Source: Streptomyces chartreusis (GTDB lineage Bacteria > Actinomycetota > Actinomycetes > Streptomycetales > Streptomycetaceae). Taken from it: a stretch of 64,000 bases of DNA. The notes below the pieces were generated by a model that was not told the DNA's origin, did not search any database, and worked only from the letters and a program-made list of their open reading frames with translations. The DNA lies in NCBI RefSeq assembly GCF_008704715.1, contig NZ_CP023689.1:2976001-3040000 (forward strand), given 5' to 3'. Below, piece after piece: positions 50,545 through 61,326 of this stretch (position 1 is its first letter; each line of letters opens with the position of its first letter). A program made the position numbers and the translations under genes.

Positions 50545-51253
50545 GCGCGCCCTCCGCAGCAGGCACGCGCGCGTAGGCGTCGGGGCGGTGCAGTCGGGTC
50601 CAGTGGGCGCTCGGCCAGACGATCCAGTCGGCGCGGCCGATGACGTCGTCGACCGGGATCATGCCGCCGCCGGGCGAGCCGAGGCGGTCGCGGGAGTCGC
50701 TGGAGGCGCTGCGGTGGTCGCCGAGGACGAACATGCTGCCGTCGGGCACGACGACGTCGAAGCGCACCGCGGACGGGCTGTCGCCGGGATACAGGAACGT
50801 CGACTCGTCGACCGACCGGCCGTTCACCTGGATCCTCCCCTCCTTGTCACAGCAGACCACGTGGTCTCCCCCCACACCCACAACGCGTTTGATGTAGTCG
50901 GCATCCCCGAAATACCCGGTTCCGTCGAACACCACAACATCACCGCGCCGCGGATCGGCACCGAAACGGTACGCCAACTTATTTACGAGAACGCGGTCCC
51001 CGATCCTCAATCCGGACTCCATGGATCCGCTGGGGATCTCGAACGGTCGTGCCACGAACGTGTTGAGCAGCAGCAGGAACACGAGCAGGACCAGCAGGGT
51101 CAGGCTGATCCGCCCGCCCGGCAGCCACTCGGTGATCCGCGCCACCAACGCGAAACGCGACCGTCCCTCCTGGCCCTCCGGGTCCGGGGCATCCCCGGTG
51201 TCGGAAGGGCGGGAGGAGCGGTCGCGCTCCGTCGGCTGTGCTTCGGTGTCCAT
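50537..51253 (-). CDS. sipW: Type I signal peptidase (SipW type)
   Basis: A 238-residue signal peptidase, first of the three-gene sipW-sipX-sipY run. One membrane segment is visible (ISLTLLVLLVFLLLLNTFVA, about residues 49-68). The catalytic Ser is in FEIPSGSMESGL and the Lys in ADYIKRVVGVGGD; SMFVLGDHRSASSDSRDR follows. There is no second C-terminal membrane segment, unlike its three neighbours. It would process exported proteins on the extracellular face. The ATG at 51253 lies 60 bp from rplS. Confidence 0.94.
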   Translation of the reverse strand: MDTEAQPTERDRSSRPSDTGDAPDPEGQEGRSRFALVARITEWLPGGRISLTLLVLLVFLLLLNTFVARPFEIPSGSMESGLRIGDRVLVNKLAYRFGADPRRGDVVVFDGTGYFGDADYIKRVVGVGGDHVVCCDKEGRIQVNGRSVDESTFLYPGDSPSAVRFDVVVPDGSMFVLGDHRSASSDSRDRLGSPGGGMIPVDDVIGRADWIVWPSAHWTRLHRPDAYARVPAAEGAHG

Positions 51254-51313
51254 CGGGGCCAGATGTTATCCGGCCCCGCTGCGGACCCCGTGGGGGCGAG
51301 CCCCCTGAAGCGC

Positions 51314-51664
51314 TCAGTTCTCGCGCTTCTCCTTGATCTTCGCCGCCTTGCCGCGCAGCTCGCGCAGGTAGTACAGCTTGGCGCGGCGGACGTCACCCTT
51401 GGTGACGAGCTCGATCTTCTCGACGATCGGGGTGTGCACCGGGAAGGTGCGCTCGACGCCGACGGAGAAGGAGACCTTGCGGACCGTGAAGGTCTCGCGC
51501 ACGCCGGCACCCTGGCGACGGATCACAACGCCCTTGAACTGCTGCACACGGGAGCGGTTGCCCTCGATGACGCGGACGTGGACGTTGACGGTGTCGCCGG
51601 GGCGGAAGGCCGGGACGTCGCTGCGCAGCGACGCGGCGTCGACGGAGTCGAGCAGGTGAGACAT
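51314..51664 (-). CDS. rplS: 50S ribosomal protein L19
   Basis: A 116-residue L19. The stretch [20 protein letters not shown] and the core [20 protein letters not shown] are canonical, and the basic C-terminus ends [11 protein letters not shown] 51664 gives the conserved MSHLLDSVD start; an in-frame ATG 27 bp upstream is possible but less likely. It follows trmD, matching the widespread order rpsP-rimM-trmD-rplS. Confidence 0.97.
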   Translation of the reverse strand: MSHLLDSVDAASLRSDVPAFRPGDTVNVHVRVIEGNRSRVQQFKGVVIRRQGAGVRETFTVRKVSFSVGVERTFPVHTPIVEKIELVTKGDVRRAKLYYLRELRGKAAKIKEKREN

Positions 51665-51798
51665 TTCGTCTGCTTTCTTCGCTGATGCCACAGGTCATCA
51701 ACGGGAACTAGATGTTCGGTGAGAGTGTCGTGCCCGTCGGGGCGGGCGTCGTGTCCCCCTGCGGCAGGGGCGCACGCCGGACGGCGCACAACAGCGGC

Positions 51799-52632
51799 CT
51801 ATTCTTCCACGGCCTCGGTCCTGCGCCAAAATCGGCCGAACCGCTCCCCTTCCGGGTCGGGCATCCAGCCCAGGATGGAGAGCATCTCGCGGTCCTTCTT
51901 GTCGAAGGCCCGCGGGTCGCAGCGCTCGATGAGGTCGGGCCGGTTGGCGGTCGTACGCCTGAGCGCCTCGTCGCGGCGCCAGCGGGCGATCTTGCCGTGG
52001 TGGCCGCTGAGCAGCACGTCGGGGATGTCCCGGCCGCGCCACTCGGGGGGCTTGGTGTAGACGGGCCCTTCCAGGAGGCTCGCCATCGCGCCGGGCGCGA
52101 AGGAGTCGTCCCGGTGGGACTCGGCGTTGCCCAGCACGCCGGGCAGCAGGCGGGCCACGGCCTCCGTGACGACCAGGACGGCCGCCTCGCCCCCGGCGAG
52201 GACGTAGTCGCCGATGGACACCTCGTGGACGGGCATACGGGTGGCGTACTCGTCGATGACGCGGCGGTCGATGCCCTCGTAGCGGGCCGGCGTGAAGATC
52301 AGCCAGGGGCGCTCGGACAGCTCGACGGCGAGTTCCTGGGTGAAGGGGCGGCCGCTGGGGGTGGGGACGATCAGCGTGGGGGCGCCGGAGCCGCTCTCGT
52401 AGCCCTCGGCCAGGACGGAGTCCAGCGCTTCGCCCCAGGGGTCGGTCTTCATGACCATGCCGGGGCCGCCGCCGTAGGGCGTGTCGTCGACCGTGTTGTG
52501 GCGGTCGTACGTCCACTCGCGCAGGTCGTGCACCCGGACGTTCAGCTGTCCACGCGCGCGCGCCTTGCCGACCAGGGAGACGTTCAGCGGCTCCAGGTAC
52601 TCGGGGAAGATCGTGACGACGTCGAGTCTCAT
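51799..52632 (-). CDS. trmD: tRNA (guanine37-N1)-methyltransferase
   Basis: A 277-residue SPOUT methyltransferase with the trefoil knot. It begins [16 protein letters not shown] and includes [18 protein letters not shown]. The SAM-binding knot is in [17 protein letters not shown], and the catalytic Asp region is in [10 protein letters not shown]. It methylates N1 of G37 next to the anticodon, preventing frameshifting. Its ATG overlaps the TGA of rimM by four bases. Confidence 0.97.
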   Translation of the reverse strand: MRLDVVTIFPEYLEPLNVSLVGKARARGQLNVRVHDLREWTYDRHNTVDDTPYGGGPGMVMKTDPWGEALDSVLAEGYESGSGAPTLIVPTPSGRPFTQELAVELSERPWLIFTPARYEGIDRRVIDEYATRMPVHEVSIGDYVLAGGEAAVLVVTEAVARLLPGVLGNAESHRDDSFAPGAMASLLEGPVYTKPPEWRGRDIPDVLLSGHHGKIARWRRDEALRRTTANRPDLIERCDPRAFDKKDREMLSILGWMPDPEGERFGRFWRRTEAVEE

Positions 52633-53174
52633 TCGCCGTCGTCCCTGGTGGAGACGATCTCCGCGCGGTCGTCGATCAGACCTGGCGGCGGGGTGATGAC
52701 CGCCCGCTGCTCCTCGAGGTCGATCTCCGCGACGATCTCCGAGACGAAGGGGATCATCACCTCGCTGCCGTCGGGCCGCTCGACGATGAAGAGGTCCTGG
52801 GAGGGCAGGTGCGAGACCTCGGTGATCCGGCCGACCTCGACGCCGTCGGCGGTCACCACGTCCAGGTCCATGAGCTGGTGGTCGTAGTACTCGTCCTCCT
52901 CCTCGGGCAGCTCGGCCGGGTCGACCTCGGCGATCAGGAGGGTGTTGCGCAGCGCTTCGGCGCCGGTGCGGTCGCGCACGCCCTCGAAGCGCAGGAGGAG
53001 GCGACCGCTGTGGACACGGCCGGCCTCGATGGTGAGGGGTCCCGTGGAGGCGGGATCGGTGGCGAGCACGGCTCCGGGCGCGAGCCGCAGTTCCGGCTCG
53101 TCGGTGCGTACCTCGACGGTGACCTCGCCCTTGATGCCGTGGGCGCGGCCGATCCGTCCGACTACCAGCTGCAC
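52629..53174 (-). CDS. rimM: 16S rRNA-processing protein RimM
   Basis: A 181-residue ribosome maturation factor with the N-terminal RimM beta-barrel ([20 protein letters not shown]) and C-terminal PRC-barrel domain ([20 protein letters not shown] through [12 protein letters not shown]). It helps assemble the 30S head around S19. GTG 53174 follows GGAG by 9 nt. It lies between khpA and trmD in the ribosomal operon. Confidence 0.96.
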   Translation of the reverse strand: MQLVVGRIGRAHGIKGEVTVEVRTDEPELRLAPGAVLATDPASTGPLTIEAGRVHSGRLLLRFEGVRDRTGAEALRNTLLIAEVDPAELPEEEDEYYDHQLMDLDVVTADGVEVGRITEVSHLPSQDLFIVERPDGSEVMIPFVSEIVAEIDLEEQRAVITPPPGLIDDRAEIVSTRDDGE

Positions 53175-53256
53175 GTGTCCAATCTCCTGTCATACGACTG
53201 CGGGCCGGGGACGGCCCAGTGGCCCTCCCCGGCCCGAGCCGGTGCTGTCTTCGGCG

Positions 53257-53496
53257 TCAGCGGACGTGGTCCACGTCGACGAGGTCGACACGGACACCGC
53301 GGCCGCCGATGGCGCCCACGACGGTGCGCAGAGCACGCGCGGTGCGGCCGTTACGGCCGATCACCTTGCCGAGGTCGTCGGGGTGGACCCGGACCTCCAG
53401 CACGCGCCCGCGGCGCAGGTTGCGGGAAGCGACCTGCACATCGTCAGGGTTGTCGACGATGCCCTTCACGAGGTGCTCGAGAGCCTCCTCGAGCAT
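53257..53496 (-). CDS. khpA: KH-domain RNA-binding protein KhpA
   Basis: A 79-residue single KH-domain protein. The GxxG loop is seen as GRNG in GKVIGRNGRTARALRTVV. It binds RNA, often as a partner of KhpB (Jag), and is linked to cell-wall synthesis and small-RNA function in other Gram-positives. The ATG is 2 bp after the rpsP stop, as expected for the rpsP-khpA-rimM-trmD order. Confidence 0.96.
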   Translation of the reverse strand: MLEEALEHLVKGIVDNPDDVQVASRNLRRGRVLEVRVHPDDLGKVIGRNGRTARALRTVVGAIGGRGVRVDLVDVDHVR

Positions 53497-53498
53497 GC

Positions 53499-53918
53499 TC
53501 AGGCCTCGGCCGACTCGGACTCGGCGGCAGCCTCGTCCTTCTTCTCCGACTTCTTCTTCTGGGTGATCGCCTCACCCTTGCCCTCGTCGTCGCCACCGAG
53601 GGCCTCGAACGACGGGCGCGCCTTCTTCGGCTCGGCGACGAGCAGCGGAGCCGGGGCGGGCTCGCCCTTGAACTTCTGCCAGTCGCCGGTCTTCTTCAGA
53701 ATGGCGAGGACGGGCTCGGTCGGCTGCGCGCCGACACTCAGCCAGTACGCCACACGGTCGCCGTCCACCTCGATGACCGACGGGTTGTAGGTCGGGTGGT
53801 ACTTGCCGATCTCCTCGATCGCACGGCCGTCACGGCGCGTGCGGGAGTCGGCGACGACGATGCGGTAGTGAGGCGAACGGATCTTGCCCAGACGCTTCAG
53901 CTTGATCTTGACTGCCAC
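53499..53918 (-). CDS. rpsP: 30S ribosomal protein S16
   Basis: A 139-residue S16. The first 80 residues are canonical ([56 protein letters not shown]). The remaining 55 form an Ala/Glu/Lys/Ser-rich extension ending ESESAEA, typical of actinobacterial S16. GTG 53918 gives the conserved MAVKIKLKR start. It heads the rpsP-khpA-rimM-trmD-rplS group. Confidence 0.96.
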   Translation of the reverse strand: MAVKIKLKRLGKIRSPHYRIVVADSRTRRDGRAIEEIGKYHPTYNPSVIEVDGDRVAYWLSVGAQPTEPVLAILKKTGDWQKFKGEPAPAPLLVAEPKKARPSFEALGGDDEGKGEAITQKKKSEKKDEAAAESESAEA

Positions 53919-54266
53919 GGGAGTGGGTTCTCCTGGTTTTGACGTGGTTGGGCACGGCGAGAGATGCCGCGTGGGGTTGCGGTACCCGAGTGCCCGATGG
54001 ACGCGTCAGCCGGAGGAGAGAGGGGTCCTATGCGGCTGTCGAGTACAGCTAGCCATTGTGCCACACCCCACGGGTCACCCTCCGCCGAGGGGTACGGCCC
54101 AGGCGCCGGGGCATGACTGAGAGGCACCCGGCGCGCAGGGTGCCCTCCGGGGTTCAACGACCCGGCGCGACGGGGTGCCGCATACGAATGCGCAACGGCA
54201 CCCCTCGCCTTCGATGCCACGTGCCGAACCGGCAGCCACGAGATGCCGGTGTCCGACGGGGCGTCG
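53919..54266. other. 348-bp intergenic region upstream of rpsP
   Basis: No coding frame is supported. It should contain the rpsP operon promoter and a leader. A short GGCACCC/GGGTGCC hairpin lies at 54123-54144. An open minus-strand frame crosses the region but lacks codon bias and family resemblance. Confidence 0.5.
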
Positions 54267-54863
54267 TTACGCCGCTCCCACGACCTCCGGGATGCGGAAC
54301 GGCTTTCCGCAGCCGCCGCACACGATCGGGGCCTGGGCCAGGACCGAGGGGACGACGCGGACGTTGCGGCCGCAGTCGCAGACCGCCTTGACGCGTACGC
54401 CGCCACCGGAGGACCCGTGGCGGGCGGCCGGGCCCCGGAAGGTCCGGCTGGTGTCGGCGGAGGTCGCCGCGGTGTGTGCCTTCAGTGCGCGCTGGAGGCG
54501 TTCGATGGTCGGGCGGTAGCGCCGCTTGGCCTCGGGGTTGAGCGTGACCAGGGAGAAGCCGCTGCTCGGATGCGGCTCCTCGGGGTGGTCCAGGCCCAGC
54601 TCCTCGGCGATCGAGAGGAATCTGCGGTTGTGGTAACGGCCGGCCCGGGAGGTGTCGCGGACGCCGCGCGAGGCGGCGATCCCATGGACTGCCTCGTGAA
54701 GCAGTCGCTCGAAGGAGAGCTCGTGACCGCACGCGGACGACGACTCCCCGATCAGGGACTCTGGCGCGGCGAGATCCGGCAGCTCGGGGTGGTACCGCTG
54801 AATGTCGGCCCACGCCTGCGCCAGCTCCGCGGCGAGAACAGGTGGTGTCTGTGTCGTGCTCAC
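54267..54863 (-). CDS. SprT-like protein with HExxH-like motif and zinc ribbon
   Basis: A 198-residue protein with two parts. The first has LLHEAVHGIAASRGVRDTSR (about residues 66-85), which holds HEAVH, an HExxH metallopeptidase motif, followed by GRYHNRRF. The second, after a basic linker, is a four-cysteine zinc ribbon, CDCGRNVRV...CGGCGKPF (about residues 161-190). This resembles SprT/Spartan-type proteins and Streptomyces proteins of unknown function. A DNA- or RNA-linked protease role is possible, not shown. GTG 54863 was chosen; a GTG at 54926 would add 21 unconserved residues. It is downstream of proS on the same strand. Confidence 0.85.
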   Translation of the reverse strand: MSTTQTPPVLAAELAQAWADIQRYHPELPDLAAPESLIGESSSACGHELSFERLLHEAVHGIAASRGVRDTSRAGRYHNRRFLSIAEELGLDHPEEPHPSSGFSLVTLNPEAKRRYRPTIERLQRALKAHTAATSADTSRTFRGPAARHGSSGGGVRVKAVCDCGRNVRVVPSVLAQAPIVCGGCGKPFRIPEVVGAA

Positions 54864-55124
54864 GTAATGACAACGAGCCGGAGTGCCGCTGTGTTCCGAT
54901 TCCGGGGCATCCCAAATAATTTGCACGTACCCGTCAGTTGCGAATGATGCGCCACGACGAGGGCGGGTGCGCCGATCTGCGGAGAAGCCTCACAGCTCGT
55001 ACCAAGCTGGTGCGTAGTCTGACGTACGCCCCGGCGCGTAGCCCGTGTCCACCCGCCGGACCCCGTGTGGTTCGCGATTGCGCAAGAGGCGTTTCGGTCG
55101 CTCTCGTTCCCCACGGGCGTCATC

Positions 55125-56540
55125 TCAGTAAGCGCGCGCGACGACCGCGACGTTACCGGGTGCGTCGTCGGCGTCCGGCACCGACCCGTCCTCGGCGACC
55201 AGACAGCGTACGGTCACGCCCTGCTCGGCCAGCGCGGCCTCGCCTTCTTCGCCGAGCGTGGCCCACGGCAGACGTGCCCAGCCGCCGGCGGTCGCCGCCT
55301 CGACGGCCTCCTCGATCGTCGACACGTCCGACGTACGGGACTCGCGCCGCTCGCGTGACTGGCGCAGCAGCAGCGCCTGGTCCTCCTCCAGGATCGCGGG
55401 GAGCAGCCCGGCCAGGGCGTCGAGCGCGACCGGCTCCTTGCCTCCCGGGATCCGCCGCGCGAGCACCGCCGTGCCGCTCTCCAGGTCACGGGGCCCGATC
55501 TCGATCCGTACCGGCACTCCCTTGAGTTCCCAGTCGACCGCGCGACGCCCGAACGGCGTGTCCGTGCGGTCGTCGACGTGGACGCGGACACCCGCCGCGC
55601 GCAGCCGGTCGCCGGTCTCGCGGACCTTGGCCAGAACCGGCTCGTCCCCCTTGATCGCGAGGACGACCGCCTGGACGGGCGCGAGCCGGGGCGGCACCCG
55701 CAGTCCGGCGTCGTCGCCGTGGGCCATGATCAGCCCGCCGACCATGCGGGTGGAGGAGCCCCAGGAGGTCTGCCAGACGTACTCCTCGCGGCCCTCCTTC
55801 GACAGGTAGCGAGTGTGGAAGGCCTTGGCGAAGTTCTGGCCGAGCTCATGGCTGGTGCCCATCTGGAGGGCCTTGCCGTCGCCCATCATGGCTTCGAGGG
55901 TGAGGGTGTTGACGGCTCCGGCGAAGCGCTCGCTCGCGGTCTTGCGGCCGAGCACCACGTCGATGCCCAGGACGTCCACCATGAAGTCGGCGTACACCTC
56001 GCGGTGGATGTACGCGGCGTAGTCCCGGGCGTCCTCGTAGGTGGCGTGGGCGGTGTGGCCCTCCTGCCAGAGGAACTCCGTCGTGCGCAGGAACACGCGC
56101 GGGCGCATCTCCCAACGCACCACGTTCGCCCACTGGTTGATCAGCAGCGGCAGGTCGCGGTAGCTCTGCACCCACTTGGCGAAGTAGTCGTTGATGATCG
56201 TCTCGGAGGTGGGCCGGACGACGACGGGCTCCTCCAGTTCCTTGCCGCCGGCGTGCGTGACGACGGCGAGCTCGGGCGCGAAGCCCTCGACGTGCTCGGC
56301 CTCGCGCGTCAGGTACGACTGCGGGATGAACAGCGGGAAGTAGGCGTTGGAGGCACCGGCCCGTTTGATGCGGGCGTCCATCTCCGCCTGCATCCGCTCC
56401 CAGAGCCCGTAGCCGTAGGGCCGGATCACCATCGTGCCGCGCACCGGACCGTTGTCCGCGAGCTCGGCCTTGTTGACGACGTCCTGGTACCAGCGTGGGA
56501 AGTCATGTGCCCGTGGCGTGAGTACAGGTGCCTTTGCCAT
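55125..56540 (-). CDS. proS: Prolyl-tRNA synthetase, archaeal/eukaryotic type
   Basis: A 471-residue class II aminoacyl-tRNA synthetase. Motif 2 is in EMRPRVFLRTTEFLWQEGHT; the block VRPTSETIINDYFAKW and the WQEGHTAHAT segment are typical of archaeal and eukaryotic ProRS. There is no editing insertion (INS) between motifs 2 and 3, as expected for this type and unlike the roughly 570-residue bacterial form. The protein ends in the Tyr that is conserved in this group (VVARAY). It charges tRNA-Pro. The ATG at 56540 gives MAKAPVLTPR and the normal family length; upstream frame residues were rejected. It is divergent from a methyltransferase gene. Confidence 0.93.
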   Translation of the reverse strand: MAKAPVLTPRAHDFPRWYQDVVNKAELADNGPVRGTMVIRPYGYGLWERMQAEMDARIKRAGASNAYFPLFIPQSYLTREAEHVEGFAPELAVVTHAGGKELEEPVVVRPTSETIINDYFAKWVQSYRDLPLLINQWANVVRWEMRPRVFLRTTEFLWQEGHTAHATYEDARDYAAYIHREVYADFMVDVLGIDVVLGRKTASERFAGAVNTLTLEAMMGDGKALQMGTSHELGQNFAKAFHTRYLSKEGREEYVWQTSWGSSTRMVGGLIMAHGDDAGLRVPPRLAPVQAVVLAIKGDEPVLAKVRETGDRLRAAGVRVHVDDRTDTPFGRRAVDWELKGVPVRIEIGPRDLESGTAVLARRIPGGKEPVALDALAGLLPAILEEDQALLLRQSRERRESRTSDVSTIEEAVEAATAGGWARLPWATLGEEGEAALAEQGVTVRCLVAEDGSVPDADDAPGNVAVVARAY

Positions 56541-56739
56541 GGCCAGATGGTACGGGCCCATGTTGCCGGAATGTGAATTTCGGCCACTGACGCCCGGATC
56601 CCGCAAGCAGGGCCCCGAGACCCCTGGACGCGACGCATGGCGCGGAGTTTCCTGGCATACGGGGGAGCGTGAGCACATCGTCACAGGGCGCTACGGCATC
56701 GGGCACAGTGACAACTCTCGGCGGAATGGGGCGCTTTAC

Positions 56740-57603
56740 ATGACACCTACGCTCGTGCGGCAGCACCTCTCCCATACGGGCGCGACACCCCGTGTGGATC
56801 CGAGTGCACGCGCGCGTGACTGGTCCGAGATCCAGGAGCGGATGCTGGTGCCGCTCTACGAGGCCGTCTACGAGCGACTGGAAGTGGGCCCGGGCACCCG
56901 GCTGCTGGGCCTCGGCTGCGGCAGCGGGCTCGCCCTGTTGATGGCGGCGTCCAGAGGCGCGGCCGTCGCCGGTGTCGAGTCCGACTGCCCGGAACGGCTG
57001 ACGCTGGCCCGGCAGCGGCTGCTGCCGGAGACGGAGGCGTGGGGCACGCGCGCGCGTGGCGACGTCAAGCTCGTCGACGGTTCGCCCCGGGACGCGGCCG
57101 GCACGGAGACGCCCGCGTACACCCTGGTGACGGCGTTCGAGCCGATCGGGTGCCTCGCGGGTGACTCGGAGGGCCTCGGTGAGGCGCTCGCGGCCGTCAC
57201 CCCGCTCGCCGAGCGGGGGACGCCGGTGGTACTCGCGGGCTGGGGTCCGCCGGAGCGCTGCGCCACGTCGTCGGTGCTGCGCGTCGCGACGAAGCTGGCC
57301 GATCCCCTGCGCAGCACGGGGAGTTGGCGTCCGGCCCTGCGCGACGACCTGGAGGAGGTGGCCCAGCGCGCGGGCCTGCGGCCCGACGGTTCGGGGCGGG
57401 TCGCCTGCCCCTTCGGGTACGCGGACGTCGACAGTGCCGTACGGGGGCTGCTGTCGACGGGGCTGTTCGACGCGGCGATCCGTGCGACCGACCAGGTCCA
57501 GGTCGACAAGGAGCTGGCAGAGGCGCTGCATCCGCACCAGCGGCGGGACGGCACGGTGTGGATGCCGAACGTGTTCCGGTACCTCATCGCGCGCGTGCCG
57601 TGA
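56740..57603 (+). CDS. Class I SAM-dependent methyltransferase-like protein
   Basis: A 287-residue protein with motif I of SAM-binding Rossmann folds as RLLGLGCGSGLALLMAA (about residue 54) and the acidic residue at the end of strand 2 in AGVESDCPERL. The later part (GYADVDSAVRGLLSTGLFDA) matches the C-terminal portion of Streptomyces methyltransferases of unknown substrate. ATG 56740 has only a weak ribosome site, but the frame upstream has no similarity. It is divergent from proS and ends 30 bp before the convergent ftsH paralogue. The substrate is unknown. Confidence 0.85.
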   Translation: MTPTLVRQHLSHTGATPRVDPSARARDWSEIQERMLVPLYEAVYERLEVGPGTRLLGLGCGSGLALLMAASRGAAVAGVESDCPERLTLARQRLLPETEAWGTRARGDVKLVDGSPRDAAGTETPAYTLVTAFEPIGCLAGDSEGLGEALAAVTPLAERGTPVVLAGWGPPERCATSSVLRVATKLADPLRSTGSWRPALRDDLEEVAQRAGLRPDGSGRVACPFGYADVDSAVRGLLSTGLFDAAIRATDQVQVDKELAEALHPHQRRDGTVWMPNVFRYLIARVP

Positions 57604-57633
57604 CCTGGGCCCGGCACCTGGCCGGCTGCCGCT

Positions 57634-59571
<1,938 letters not shown>

Positions 59572-59687
59572 ATCTGGACGTTACGGCAGACAGCGGGCCA
59601 TGGCACGCGCAAAGGGCGCCCTTCGGGGAGAGGGACGCCCTGTGCGACGTACGGGACGGACTCGGCTCACCGGGTCCGCGGCGGCCG

Positions 59688-61241
59688 TCAGCCCATGAAC
59701 TTCTTGAACTCGTCCGGCAGCTCGAAGTCCTGTCCGGCCTGCTGGCCCGGCAGTCCGAGGGCGCCGCCGGCCTGAGCAGCGGCGGCCCGGCGGGCGGCCT
59801 CTTCCTGCTCCTGCTGCTTGCGCTTCATCGGGTTGCCGGAGCGCTGCTTGCCCTTGGCCTTCTTCGGCTGCTTCTTGGTGCGGCCGGGACCGCCGCCCAT
59901 GCCGGGCATCCCCGGCATCCCGGGCATGCCGCCGCCCTGGGCCATGCGGGACATCATCTTGCGGGCCTCGAAGAACCGCTCGACGAGGTTCTTGACCGCG
60001 CTGACCTCGACGCCGGAACCCTTGGCGATACGGGCGCGCCGGGAGCCGTTGATGATCGTCGGTTCCTGGCGCTCGGCCGGGGTCATCGACTTGATGATGG
60101 CGGCCGTGCGGTCGACGTCCCGCTCGTCCAGGTTGTTGATCTGGTCCTTGATCTGGCCCATGCCCGGGAGCATGCCGAGCAGCTTGGAGATGGAGCCCAT
60201 CTTCCTGACCTGCTCCATCTGGGCCAGGAAGTCGTCGAGGGTGAAGTCCTGGCCCTTCTTGGAGGCCAGCTTCTCCGCCATCTTCTGGGCTTCGGCCTGG
60301 TCGAAGGTCTTCTCCGCCTGCTCGATCAGGGTGAGCAGGTCACCCATGTCGAGGATGCGGGAGGCCATCCGGTCCGGGTGGAAGGCGTCGAACTCGTCGA
60401 GCTTCTCGCCGTTCGACGCGAACATGATCGGCTTGCCGGTGATCTGCCGGATCGACAGGGCGGCACCACCGCGGGCGTCACCGTCGAGCTTGGAGAGCAC
60501 CACGCCGTCGAAGCCGACGCCGTCGCGGAAGGCCTCGGCGGTGTTGACCGCGTCCTGGCCGATCATCGCGTCGACGACGAAGAGGATCTCGTCCGGCGAG
60601 ACCGCGTCACGGATGTCCGCGGCCTGCTGCATCATCTCCTGGTCGATGCCCAGGCGGCCGGCGGTGTCCACGATCACGATGTCGTGGACCTTGGACTTCG
60701 CGTGCTCGATGGAGTCCTTGGCGACCTTGACCGGGTCACCGACGCCGTTGCCCGGCTCGGGCGCGTAGACCGCGACGCCGGCGCGCTCGGCGACGACGCT
60801 CAGCTGGTTCACGGCGTTCGGGCGCTGGAGGTCACAGGCGACCAGCAGCGGCGAGTGGCCCTGCTCCTTCAGCCAGCGGCCGAGCTTGCCCGCGAGGGTG
60901 GTCTTACCGGCACCCTGCAGACCGGCCAGCATGATCACGGTCGGCGGCTGCTTGGCGAAGCGCAGGCGGCGGGTCTCGCCGCCGAGGATCGTCACGAGCT
61001 CGTCGTTGACGATCTTCAGGACCTGCTGGGCCGGGTTCAGCGCCTTGGAGACCTCGGCGCCCATCGCACGTTCCTTGACGTTCTTGATGAACGTCCGGAC
61101 GACCGGCAGCGCCACGTCCGCTTCGAGGAGCGCGATGCGGATCTCGCGCGCGGTGGCGTCGATGTCCGCCTCGGAGAGCCGTCCCTTGCCGCGCAGGTTC
61201 TTGAAAGTCGCTGAGAGGCGATCGGAGAGAGTATCGAACAC
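59688..61241 (-). CDS. ffh: Signal recognition particle protein Ffh
   Basis: A 517-residue SRP GTPase. The N domain (SDRLSATFKNLRGKGRLSEA) is followed by the G domain with G1 GLQGAGKTT (about residue 107), DTAGRLGID (G3) and KLDGDARGG (G4). The M domain is Met-rich with the RNA-binding SRRARIAKGSG. An unusual MPGMPGMPGMGGGPG repeat and a basic/Gln-rich tail follow. It binds signal sequences on ribosomes and 4.5S RNA and delivers them to FtsY. GTG 61241 gives the family's VFDTLSDRL start. It is followed by an intergenic hairpin and the ftsH paralogue, and preceded by glnD. Confidence 0.96.
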   Translation of the reverse strand: MFDTLSDRLSATFKNLRGKGRLSEADIDATAREIRIALLEADVALPVVRTFIKNVKERAMGAEVSKALNPAQQVLKIVNDELVTILGGETRRLRFAKQPPTVIMLAGLQGAGKTTLAGKLGRWLKEQGHSPLLVACDLQRPNAVNQLSVVAERAGVAVYAPEPGNGVGDPVKVAKDSIEHAKSKVHDIVIVDTAGRLGIDQEMMQQAADIRDAVSPDEILFVVDAMIGQDAVNTAEAFRDGVGFDGVVLSKLDGDARGGAALSIRQITGKPIMFASNGEKLDEFDAFHPDRMASRILDMGDLLTLIEQAEKTFDQAEAQKMAEKLASKKGQDFTLDDFLAQMEQVRKMGSISKLLGMLPGMGQIKDQINNLDERDVDRTAAIIKSMTPAERQEPTIINGSRRARIAKGSGVEVSAVKNLVERFFEARKMMSRMAQGGGMPGMPGMPGMGGGPGRTKKQPKKAKGKQRSGNPMKRKQQEQEEAARRAAAAQAGGALGLPGQQAGQDFELPDEFKKFMG

Positions 61242-61326
61242 GGCGCTCGCGGTCCTCGGGGTCGGTGGCAGCTGGGAATCGCCCTCCAGGGTATCCCGGC
61301 GGCACAGGTTGCCGGGATCCCCGGGT

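Noticed and set aside
53897..54406. Minus-strand open frame across the rpsP upstream region
   Set aside because: It has no ribosome site, poor codon bias, overlaps rpsP and the SprT-like gene in other frames, and shows no family resemblance.
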